Below are positions 7,506 through 13,633 of a stretch of DNA of 16,493 bases, in pieces. The notes below the pieces were generated by a model, which was given only the letters and a program-made list of their open reading frames with translations, had not been told where the DNA came from and ran no database searches. Within the stretch, counting starts at the first letter, position 1; every line of letters begins with the position of its first letter. Both the position numbers and the translations under genes were made by a program. The DNA is taken from positions 1 to 16,493 of the forward strand of contig CALBHK010000170.1 of NCBI GenBank assembly GCA_937894565.1. Reading direction: 5' to 3'. This stretch comes from an uncultured Chlamydiae bacterium (GTDB lineage: Bacteria > Chlamydiota > Chlamydiia > Chlamydiales > CALBHK01).

Positions 7506-8339
7506 TTATCTTGTTTTGCGCATAGTGAGTAATCCCAGACAGTAAGAGGCTCCTGCTACCAGAGCAATGGTAGCGCCTACGGGCCAATCCAGATCGTAGG
7601 CAATATAAGTGCCCGACAAACAAAAAAGACTATTAATTCCCACAGCTAAAAACATCATAGTGGAAAGACGTCCTGTAAATAAATTGGCAATGGCGGCAGG
7701 AATGGTAAGCATTGTCATCACAAGAATAATGCCCACCACTTGAATGAGAATGACAATCGTAATCGCTATTAAAATGAGCAGCAGCAGATAAAGCGCGCGT
7801 ACGGGCAGCCCCTGAATGCGTGTTTGATCTTCGTCAAAGCAGATGGATAAAAAGCGCTTATGCAGGGGAACAACTAAAGCAATCACAACAAGATTAAGAA
7901 ACCCAAGCAGTCTTAAATCATCCGGTGAGACCCATAGGATATTTCCCAAAAGAAATTGGTTCAATTCAACATTATAGCCCGGAGTTTGCGAAATAAAAAT
8001 AACACCCGTGGCCATTCCCACAGACCAGATGGCAGCAATTGCCGTGTCTACCCTCTGTGCATACTGAAGGTGAATATAGCCAATTAAAAGAGCAGATAAA
8101 ATAGCTGCCAATAGAGCGCCATAAAGAGGGCTAATCCAATCGATACCAACCACGCGCTGTAGATAGAGGCATAATCCAATGCCGCCAAGTACAGAATGCG
8201 AGATGCTGCCGCTGACAAAAACGATTCTTTTCACAACGACATAAGAGCCGACAATGCCACCAACAACAGATGCCATGAGTCCGGCAAGGAGGGAGTAAAA
8301 AAGAAGGGGATTAATAAAGAGGGCATCAAAGAAATTCAC
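7506..8339 (-). CDS. zinc/manganese-type ABC transporter permease (ABC-3 family)
   Basis: This 277-aa inner-membrane protein has about seven to eight hydrophobic helices and is the typical size for ZnuB/TroC-type permeases. It forms the homodimeric channel through which the metal passes after delivery by the binding protein. Family hallmarks include an early YVVVKRIVFVSGSISHSVLG segment (about residues 33-52) and the late AIANLFTGRLSTMM stretch. Its ATG overlaps the ATPase stop by 4 nt (ATGA), so translation is coupled. The last codons overlap repeat-derived GATAA-type sequence, so the extreme C-terminus may have been shaped by the repeat. Metal specificity, Zn versus Mn/Fe, cannot be fixed from the permease alone. 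Confidence 0.93.
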   Translation of the reverse strand: MNFFDALFINPLLFYSLLAGLMASVVGGIVGSYVVVKRIVFVSGSISHSVLGGIGLCLYLQRVVGIDWISPLYGALLAAILSALLIGYIHLQYAQRVDTAIAAIWSVGMATGVIFISQTPGYNVELNQFLLGNILWVSPDDLRLLGFLNLVVIALVVPLHKRFLSICFDEDQTRIQGLPVRALYLLLLILIAITIVILIQVVGIILVMTMLTIPAAIANLFTGRLSTMMFLAVGINSLFCLSGTYIAYDLDWPVGATIALVAGASYCLGLLTMRKTR

Positions 8340-9064
8340 GATCTGCCTCCCGAGAGCTGAATAAGAGGCTTGTGGTAAAGGCCAACGGCAAAATGTTCAC
8401 AAACAGCTTCACGCGCTAATGTGGAGACTTGCGTTTGCACGCAAATCACGCGCTCAAATTGAGAGATGATAGCATCTAAATCATGAGTGACCATTAAAAT
8501 CGTTTTACTGCCTTTTAGGGAGTTTAGAATTTGATAAATCATCTCTTCTGAGGATTGGTCGACGCTGGCTGTTGGTTCATCAAGCAATAAAATTTGAGGA
8601 TCGCAGACAAGAGCTCTGGCAATCAGTGCACGTTGGAGCTGCCCAGTCGATAGAGAACCTACCGGAGAGTTTGCTTTGTGCTCTAATTGCATTAAACTCA
8701 GAGATTCAAGCGCTTTTTTTTTGTCTTCTTGGCTGTAGCGCCCATACCAGGGAAGCTTGGAAAGAAGCCCCATTAAGACCATGTCCACGACAGAAATGGG
8801 AAACAGACGGTCAAAACGCAGCGTCTGAGGCACATAGGCCATAGAGCCGAGTCCTGTCTTGGGGGGTTGTCCGTTGATGAGGATCTTTCCTTTTTGAGGG
8901 GTGAGCAAACCAAGAAGCAAGCGGATGAGGGTAGTCTTGCCTCCACCATTTGGACCAATCACACCAATGAATTCTCCCTTGTTCACAACAAATGAAGCAT
9001 TGTCAATGATAGGGGTTTCATTATAGGAGAAGAAGAGATTTTCTACCTGGATGGGAACACTCAT
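8336..9064 (-). CDS. zinc/manganese-type ABC transporter ATP-binding protein
   Basis: This 242-aa cytoplasmic ATPase powers the metal importer. Walker A GPNGGGKTT is at 37-45, the Q-loop glutamine at 81, the signature at 139-143, Walker B ILLLDE at 159-164, D-loop Asp170 and the switch histidine in THDL at 195. The signature reads LSTGQ rather than the usual LSGGQ, a conservative variation. The start ATG directly follows the TAG of the binding-protein gene (no gap), and its stop overlaps the permease start, so the three genes form one tight operon. In Chlamydia a comparable SBP-ATPase-permease trio exists (CT415-CT417 by memory), separate from the ytg operon. Confidence 0.95.
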   Translation of the reverse strand: MSVPIQVENLFFSYNETPIIDNASFVVNKGEFIGVIGPNGGGKTTLIRLLLGLLTPQKGKILINGQPPKTGLGSMAYVPQTLRFDRLFPISVVDMVLMGLLSKLPWYGRYSQEDKKKALESLSLMQLEHKANSPVGSLSTGQLQRALIARALVCDPQILLLDEPTASVDQSSEEMIYQILNSLKGSKTILMVTHDLDAIISQFERVICVQTQVSTLAREAVCEHFAVGLYHKPLIQLSGGRS

Positions 9065-9970
9065 CTATTGTCCTCTTATATTGCTCTTTTGGGGCGGATG
9101 GGCAATTGCATTGGATAGTTTGAACAAGGTCTCGGAGAGGGAATCGTGATGAGGGTCTAATATTAACACCTTTACCTTTAATTCATTGCCGATGAGCAAA
9201 ACACCTTTGTTGCTTAAATGTTTTAGGCCTACAATGACTTGAATGTGCTCTTTTTTAGCGCTCTCTAAAACAGTGGTCAGTTGCTGAGGAGTAGGTGAGC
9301 GTCCTTCAAATTCAATAGAGATTTCATCCAGATTATAATCTCTGCAAAAATAGGCAAAAGCTGGATGAGAGACCATGAAAATGCGATTTTTAACAGGGGC
9401 AAGTATTTGTGCTAATCGAGTGTCCAGTTCTTTTAATTCTTCTATAAATAGTTGAAAATTTTTCGAAAAAACGGCTGCATGTTCGGGGTATTTTTGAAGA
9501 AGAGCTTCATAAATTGTTTTGGCTTGAATTTGCGCCTCTTTGGCACTTAGCCAAAAATGCAGATCACCGTCATGAGAGCACGAGGGGCAATCGTTGTGGC
9601 CATCTCCTAAGATGAGGTCGATATTTTTGCGTAAATCCACAAGTTCCAGGCGGTTGCTATAGCTTTCCAGAGCGGGAAGGGCCTTTGTTTCAAAGCCTTC
9701 GCCTACATAAAACCAGATATCGCATTCGCTGGCAGCGACCATCTGTTTGGGGGTAGGCTCAAAAGTATGGGGGTCGGCGCCATCGGGTACGATGGAGTAA
9801 ATTTTAAGAAAATCTCCAGAAATTTTTTTTATAAATTGCTTATGAGGGGAAAGGCTGACCAAAATAGAGCGAGTACGTGCATCGCCCGGGATTTTGATTT
9901 CTTCGGCTTTAACACAGAAAGGGAACAAAACAACGAGCAAAGTAGCAATTAGGCAGAATAAATATTTCAT
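9065..9970 (-). CDS. periplasmic metal-binding protein of the ABC importer (ZnuA/TroA type)
   Basis: This 301-aa cluster A-I solute-binding protein has an N-terminal signal peptide (MKYLFCLIATLLVVLFPFCV, residues 1-20, cleavage near A22). The metal ligands typical of the family are visible: H68 in GADPHTFEPTP, H138 in DLHFWLS, H202 in VSHPAFAYF and D272 in ILDP. A three-His/one-Asp set with a short His/Cys/Asp loop (GHNDCPSCSHDGD, 124-136) favours zinc, though Mn/Fe is not excluded. The loop is much shorter than the long His-rich loop of enterobacterial ZnuA. It is first in the operon, with ribosome-binding site AGAGGG before the ATG and its own promoter upstream. It captures metal in the periplasm and delivers it to the permease. 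Confidence 0.93.
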   Translation of the reverse strand: MKYLFCLIATLLVVLFPFCVKAEEIKIPGDARTRSILVSLSPHKQFIKKISGDFLKIYSIVPDGADPHTFEPTPKQMVAASECDIWFYVGEGFETKALPALESYSNRLELVDLRKNIDLILGDGHNDCPSCSHDGDLHFWLSAKEAQIQAKTIYEALLQKYPEHAAVFSKNFQLFIEELKELDTRLAQILAPVKNRIFMVSHPAFAYFCRDYNLDEISIEFEGRSPTPQQLTTVLESAKKEHIQVIVGLKHLSNKGVLLIGNELKVKVLILDPHHDSLSETLFKLSNAIAHPPQKSNIRGQ

Positions 9971-9996
9971 AAGCCCTCTTTTAATGAATTGTTACC

Positions 9997-10026
9997 ATTA
10001 TCACTGAAACTCAGGCTTTTACGCAA
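9997..10026 (-). promoter_or_regulatory. promoter of the metal-uptake operon
   Basis: On the minus strand, TTGCGT (10026-10021) and GATAAT (10002-9997) are 18 nt apart, ending 26 nt before the ATG. The region from 9991 to 10010 has a loosely dyadic GT-AC arrangement (GTTACCATTATCAC) over the -10, where a Zur/Fur-family repressor could bind. That is suggestive only. The -35 overlaps a weaker candidate plus-strand promoter for tRNA-Ser(GGA) (TTTACG 10018-10023, 16 nt, TATATG 10040-10045). Confidence 0.35.
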
Positions 10027-10078
10027 GCGGTTTGCTTAATATATGAAATATGTGCTAGGCTCTTGCCTGTTCCTATGC

Positions 10079-10169
10079 GGAGGAGTGTCCGAGCGGCCGA
10101 TGGAGCACGCCTGGAAAGTGTGTGTACGCCAAAAGCGTACCGTGGGTTCGAATCCCACCTCCTCCGCCA
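10079..10169 (+). tRNA. tRNA-Ser (anticodon GGA), CCA encoded
   Basis: Acceptor arm GGAGGAG (10079-10085) pairs with CTCCTCC (10159-10165). G10166 is the discriminator and CCA (10167-10169) is encoded, unlike in the other serine tRNA of the window. Anticodon GGA is at 10113-10115 and reads UCU/UCC. The long variable arm GTACGC-CAAAA-GCGTAC is class II and the T-loop GTTCGAATC is intact. A nucleotidyltransferase gene starts 23 nt after the CCA, with no terminator or separate promoter evident. Confidence 0.97.
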
Positions 10170-10192
10170 TTTTTCACAAAAATAGGTTAAGC

Positions 10193-10498
10193 ATGGATCA
10201 AGACATCTTGAACTATCAATTCATTCAAAAACTAAAATCCTTATCTTTTATTGACGCTATATGGTTATTTGGATCTCGTGCAAGAGGTGATGCCTTGCAG
10301 CGATCTGATATTGATTTGGCTATTTTGTGTCCTATAGCAACGGAAGAAAATTGGTATCAGGTCTTAGAAATTCAAAATAATGCCGATACACTTCTAAAAA
10401 TTGATTGTGTGCGCTTTGACCAGCTTGAAAAAGAAGATCCTTTAAGGAAAAATATTTTGCGATTCAAAAAAATCATTTATGAAAAGGGGATGCGATGA
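10193..10498 (+). CDS. MntA-like minimal nucleotidyltransferase (antitoxin of a HEPN/MNT pair)
   Basis: This 101-aa MNT-fold protein carries the family signature GSX10DXD exactly: G27-S28 in LFGSRARGD and D39-I-D41 in SDIDLAI, with a third likely acidic ligand at D71 (LLKIDCVRF). In characterised HEPN/MNT modules this enzyme transfers AMP from ATP onto a tyrosine of the partner toxin and so silences it. The ATG at 10193 has AGG 7 nt upstream. The open frame runs back to 10043, but only through the tRNA gene, so the longer start is rejected. It overlaps the HEPN gene by 4 nt (ATGA). It lies directly behind tRNA-Ser(GGA), and its mRNA probably comes from read-through of the tRNA promoter. Confidence 0.9.
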   Translation: MDQDILNYQFIQKLKSLSFIDAIWLFGSRARGDALQRSDIDLAILCPIATEENWYQVLEIQNNADTLLKIDCVRFDQLEKEDPLRKNILRFKKIIYEKGMR

Positions 10499-10896
10499 AG
10501 GAAATTTTTTGGAAAGAATATTTCAAAAGTTTAGGAGAAGCTATTAAGCGTCTTCATGAAGTCATTCATCATCCTGATTTAAATAAAAATGAATACATGC
10601 AAGATGCCTCTATTCAACGTTTTGAATTTGTAATTGAACTGTTTTGGAAAGTGTTAAAAAAAGTGCTTATTTATGAAAAAGTGGATGCAACGACTCCTCG
10701 CGATGTTTTAAATAAATCCTACCAGTTTAATTTAATTGATGATGAAGCCACATGGCTAAGGATGTTGGATGATCGCAATAATACCTCTCATATTTATAAG
10801 CAAGAAGATGTAAAACGTATTTTTAAAAATATAAAAACTTACCTTCCTGTTTTTGAAACCACTTACGAAAAACTGAAAACCAAATACGATTTATAG
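10495..10896 (+). CDS. HEPN-domain protein (HepT/HI0074-like toxin partner)
   Basis: This 133-aa all-helical protein belongs to the family annotated as nucleotidyltransferase substrate-binding protein (HI0074 type). Near the C-terminus it has R94-NNTS-H99-I-Y101, an exact match to the RX4HXY motif of HEPN toxins. R and H form the RNase site, and the tyrosine is the residue adenylylated by the MntA partner in the characterised Shewanella system. The motif is intact, so the RNase is probably active unless modified. The gene is translationally coupled to the nucleotidyltransferase. Its TAG stop lies 3 nt before a 168-nt palindromic element, which could define the mRNA 3' end. The cellular RNA target is unknown. 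Confidence 0.87.
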   Translation: MKEIFWKEYFKSLGEAIKRLHEVIHHPDLNKNEYMQDASIQRFEFVIELFWKVLKKVLIYEKVDATTPRDVLNKSYQFNLIDDEATWLRMLDDRNNTSHIYKQEDVKRIFKNIKTYLPVFETTYEKLKTKYDL

Positions 10897-10899
10897 TGA

Positions 10900-11067
10900 C
10901 TTAGGAAGTGTGCATAAATAAATTACATGTTTGGACTCGCCAAAGCCACGGGGTTGAATCGATCGGAAAAGACCCTGTATTATTAATACAGGATCGTTTT
11001 CGATCGTTCAACCGCGAGAGCTTTCGCGATGCCCAAACATATAATTTATTTATGCACACTTCCTAAG
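10900..11067. mobile_element. 168-nt palindromic MITE-like element
   Basis: Terminal inverted repeats of 35 bp with one mismatch (10900-10934 and 11033-11067) begin CTTAGGAAGTGTGCATAAAT. The interior is also imperfectly palindromic about 10983: CTGTATTA/TAATACAG at the centre, flanked by near-complementary GGTTGAA/TTCAACC and GATCG-containing segments. There is no open frame longer than a few codons. This is the build of a non-autonomous miniature inverted-repeat element, although no clear target-site duplication is seen (AGTGA on the left, AGCTC on the right). It directly follows the HEPN stop and may act as its transcription terminator or as an mRNA-stabilising hairpin. Confidence 0.65.
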
Positions 11068-11078
11068 AGCTCTGGTGC

Positions 11079-11117
11079 AAAGAAAAATAAGCATAAAGGG
11101 CGTTGCCCTCTATGCTT
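11079..11117 (-). terminator. intrinsic terminator of the 242-aa membrane-protein gene
   Basis: On the minus strand a 12-pair stem with one mismatch (AAGCATA-G-A-GGGC ... GCCC-T-T-TATGCTT, 11117-11089) with a 3-nt loop is followed by ATTTTTCTTT (11088-11079). It begins about 23 nt after the stop of the gene at 11140. The T-run is only on this side, so it serves the minus-strand gene. Confidence 0.75.
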
Positions 11118-11139
11118 GTAATGACGCAAGAGGGTTATT

Positions 11140-11868
11140 TTAATTGTCGTGATTTTGTTCAACCTCAATCTCTGGATGGGGTGTTTGCTTACATGTTTTT
11201 TCTTTGATCAGGTATATAAAAAAAACAAAATCCATCGCAATGGCGCCAATTTGAACCCCTCTAAAAGCAGATCTATGCAATTTTATGCACTTTTCATTAA
11301 GACACTTTATGTTTGTTGCTGCTATTAACAGGGAAAATGGAATTAAAGAAAGGCCAATAAGCAAGTCTATTGAGCGTGTAGCTACAAAAAGAACGATACG
11401 TAATGCTCCGAATAAAGGAGATCCAACATAATTTACTAAACAATTGTCAGAATCTGCAAGAGCTTCTTCATATTTATATATAGGTTTAGTTAATTTAAAT
11501 GTTATGATTCCGTAAGCTGAATCCCTATTAGGGGAATATTCTTTATCTAATTTGCTGTTCTTTAAAGTGGAGATTTCAGGGTTTAAAAAATTTAGTAGAT
11601 TAAGATGTGCATAAGAGATGATTTTTGCAAATTGATCTAGCTGATGGGCAGAAAATTCAATTGCATCTGAGTGAAAAATACTAACAAGAAGTGCCCCTAA
11701 CCCTATAATTGTATCAATGGCTGCACAGATGATATGCACAGGAATTAAACCCACATAGCCTAAACGCGCCAAAATATGTTTTTTTACAATCGAATCGCTT
11801 TCAACCAGCTCTTTTTTTATCCAATCGTAACTATTAATGATATATTTCGAACAGAGTGCTTCACACAT
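11140..11868 (-). CDS. membrane protein of unknown function, possibly inclusion-membrane-like
   Basis: I do not recognise a named family. The 242-aa product has no cleavable signal. It has a paired (bilobed) hydrophobic block at ~35-65, a second at ~150-186 and a third segment at ~203-221, followed by a short charged tail. Paired transmembrane lobes without a signal peptide are the hallmark by which chlamydial Inc proteins are predicted. The first two blocks look like copies of each other (IDTIIGLGALLVSIF at 51-65, IDLLIGLSLIPFSLL at 167-181), suggesting an internal duplication with a ~115-residue period. AAGGAAA precedes the ATG (11874-11880). A possible -10 TATAGT lies on the minus strand near 11925. 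It has its own terminator, so it is monocistronic. Localisation is inferred only. Confidence 0.75.
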   Translation of the reverse strand: MCEALCSKYIINSYDWIKKELVESDSIVKKHILARLGYVGLIPVHIICAAIDTIIGLGALLVSIFHSDAIEFSAHQLDQFAKIISYAHLNLLNFLNPEISTLKNSKLDKEYSPNRDSAYGIITFKLTKPIYKYEEALADSDNCLVNYVGSPLFGALRIVLFVATRSIDLLIGLSLIPFSLLIAATNIKCLNEKCIKLHRSAFRGVQIGAIAMDFVFFIYLIKEKTCKQTPHPEIEVEQNHDN

Positions 11869-12024
11869 TTTTATTTCCTTTTCGTGCTTTATTTATTTTT
11901 CGCATGACCGCACTATAAATTTTTTTATTAAGATTTTATAAATAACACTCAAAAACACTCTCATTCATTTTTCACAGCCTCGAAAGGACGGTTTCTATCG
12001 TAAGGAGAGTAAATAATTAATTTT
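11869..12024. other. intergenic stretch, no gene recognised
   Basis: This is AT-rich sequence between ribF and the membrane-protein gene. On the minus strand a short in-frame run (ending PYDRNRPFEAVKNE, around 11976-12020) follows the ribF stop. It has no start codon and no resemblance to the riboflavin-kinase domain. No convincing terminator for the infB operon is visible here. Confidence 0.5.
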
Positions 12025-12585
12025 TTAAGTAAGATTGATGTGTTGGGGCTCTTGTAAAGAGTGTCCTAATAGCTTTTCAGCTTCTTCTCGCTTTCCGGCT
12101 TGAAGTAAGCTGCGGATGGCGCTGCTAGAAACTGTAATACCGCCCACCACCACAGGTTCAATATATTCCACACTAAATCCAAGCTGTGTTCCTATTTCTC
12201 GAATTAAAGAGGGATTTCCCTCTCTTTGAAAACCTAAATGGCTATCATATCCCAAAACTAACGCTTCAAAATGGGTCGTTTTTTTAAGATCGCTTAAAAA
12301 AGCTTCTGGAGTTTGTTTAGAAAAGGCAAGAGTGAATTCCAATAAAAGCAAATTTTGCACGCCAAATTTTTCTAATAAGTGCAAACGCTCTGCATTTGTA
12401 CAGAGAAGCCTAGTTGGTTGCAGGGGATAGAGAACACTTCTGGGATGGTTTTGGAAAGTAATCACTAAATGCTCTTTGGATGTGAGCTTCTTTAAAAGAG
12501 CCTGGTGTCCTAAATGCACCCCATCAAAAAAACCAATCGTTATAGTAGGAGGAGATGAAAATTGAAAGCTGTTCTTAATGATCAT
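12025..12585 (-). CDS. ribF: FMN adenylyltransferase (FAD synthase) domain protein, RibF-like without the kinase domain
   Basis: This 186-aa protein corresponds to the N-terminal half of bifunctional RibF. The nucleotidyltransferase HxGH motif is HLGH (24-27, in GFFDGVHLGH), with FQNHPRSVL (44-52), LVLGYDSHLGFQREGN (109-124) and the VSSSAIRSLL equivalent of the ISSTxIR motif (152-161). It should make FAD from FMN and ATP. It stops just after EEAEKLLG, exactly where bifunctional enzymes continue into the ~130-aa riboflavin-kinase domain. Only ~156 nt of non-coding DNA follow, so the kinase half is absent here. The ATG at 12585 overlaps the truB stop (ATGA). A longer frame back to 12714 lies inside truB and is rejected. 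Confidence 0.9.
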   Translation of the reverse strand: MIIKNSFQFSSPPTITIGFFDGVHLGHQALLKKLTSKEHLVITFQNHPRSVLYPLQPTRLLCTNAERLHLLEKFGVQNLLLLEFTLAFSKQTPEAFLSDLKKTTHFEALVLGYDSHLGFQREGNPSLIREIGTQLGFSVEYIEPVVVGGITVSSSAIRSLLQAGKREEAEKLLGHSLQEPQHINLT

Positions 12586-13262
12586 GGCAAAGTTTTGAGC
12601 AGATAAGAAGATGCGGAAAAAGCAGGGGAGTTGAAAAGCTCTTGGGAGACACATTGATCTAAAGTGAAGGGGCCGCAGGCTGTGCGTTTGAGTTCTGTAA
12701 GGTGCGCTCCGCAATTGAGAATTTGCCCTAAATCATGGGCAATAGAGCGAATATAGGTGCCTTTACTGCAAGCAATACGTAAATGAAGATAGGGATAAGT
12801 ATAGCTGATCCATTCTGTTTGGACTTCTACCTTGCAAGGCGCTCGTTCAATGGTATGCCCTTTTCTTGCCAAATCGCATAACTTTTTTCCGCCTACTTTC
12901 TTTGCTGAATACATAGGAGGAATTTGTTCGATCTCTCCATTAAATGCGGTTAAAGCTTTTTGTATTTCTTCTTCTGTTGGTTGGTAAGAAGAGGAAGAAG
13001 TTATCTCTCCATCACAATCATAAGTGTCAGTTGCTTCTCCCAATTTAACAACGGCTTCATAGACTTTGCTTTTATTTAATAAAAGATCGCTAAGCCTTGT
13101 ATACTCACGCCCAATGAGCATGATCATCACACCGGTTGCAAAAGGATCCAATGTTCCCGCATGGCCGATTTTTTGGACTCCCAATTGCTTACGAAGAATC
13201 TGAACAAGTTTAAAAGAAAGCATGCCTCTTGGTTTGTCAATAAGCAAAATTCCAGAAGTCAT
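12582..13262 (-). CDS. truB: tRNA pseudouridine-55 synthase TruB
   Basis: TruB isomerises U55 in the T-loop of tRNAs. The 226-aa product has the catalytic motif GHAGTLDPFATG with D39 as nucleophile, and the later conserved IPPMYSAKKVGGKKL and CSKGTYIRSIAHDLG segments. It is shorter than the E. coli enzyme (314 aa), because the C-terminal PUA-like extension is missing, as in other compact TruB proteins. Its ATG overlaps the rbfA stop by 4 nt, with AAGGA just upstream, and its stop overlaps ribF in the same way. Confidence 0.96.
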   Translation of the reverse strand: MTSGILLIDKPRGMLSFKLVQILRKQLGVQKIGHAGTLDPFATGVMIMLIGREYTRLSDLLLNKSKVYEAVVKLGEATDTYDCDGEITSSSSYQPTEEEIQKALTAFNGEIEQIPPMYSAKKVGGKKLCDLARKGHTIERAPCKVEVQTEWISYTYPYLHLRIACSKGTYIRSIAHDLGQILNCGAHLTELKRTACGPFTLDQCVSQELFNSPAFSASSYLLKTLP

Positions 13263-13618
13263 GTTTCCTTTTTATCCTCATCGGCAATTTCTTTTAAAAT
13301 CTTTTCGATACGCATATGTTTTTCTGCTGAATCATCCAAAATAAAGCGCAATTCGGGAAAAAAGCGCATGACGACGAGTTTAGAAGATTTTACAGCTATA
13401 AATCCCGCAGCTTCGTTCAAAACGCGAATGGATTCTATCTGTTCTTCTTTTTCAGCTATGACGCTCACATAGACTTTAGCGTGCCGTAAATCTACAGAAA
13501 TATCGACACGCGTAATGGTGAGCAGGCCATGCAAATGCGGGTTTTTAACCTCTTTGCGAATGACTTCTGAGAGCACTTCTTGTAAGAGCGAATTAAGTCG
13601 GTCGGTTCTTTTTTTCAC
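13259..13618 (-). CDS. rbfA: 30S ribosome-binding factor RbfA
   Basis: RbfA assists late 16S rRNA processing and 30S maturation. The 119-aa protein fits the family, with the KH-type core visible as LNSLLQEVLSEVIRKEVKNP (8-27), VDISVDLRHAKVYVSV (38-53) and the late RFFPELRFILDDSAEKHMRI. It starts with GTG at 13618, 15 nt after the infB stop, with only a weak ribosome-binding site (AAGTGA). Coupling to infB translation is therefore likely. Its stop overlaps truB (ATGA). Confidence 0.94.
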   Translation of the reverse strand: MKKRTDRLNSLLQEVLSEVIRKEVKNPHLHGLLTITRVDISVDLRHAKVYVSVIAEKEEQIESIRVLNEAAGFIAVKSSKLVVMRFFPELRFILDDSAEKHMRIEKILKEIADEDKKET

Positions 13619-13633
13619 GTTATATCACTTGTT

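Noticed and set aside
8572..8844. Plus-strand open frame opposite the ABC ATPase gene
   Set aside because: It is a shadow of conserved ATPase motifs on the other strand.
10043..10192. N-terminal extension of the nucleotidyltransferase frame
   Set aside because: The extension reads through the tRNA-Ser(GGA) gene. The MNT family starts near the ATG at 10193, which has its own ribosome-binding site.
11976..12024. Possible remnant of the RibF kinase domain after the ribF stop
   Set aside because: The short frame (ending PYDRNRPFEAVKNE) has no riboflavin-kinase motif and is far too short.
12586..12714. Upstream extension of ribF
   Set aside because: It lies inside truB in another frame. The ATG at 12585 overlaps the truB stop in the ATGA pattern also seen at rbfA/truB.
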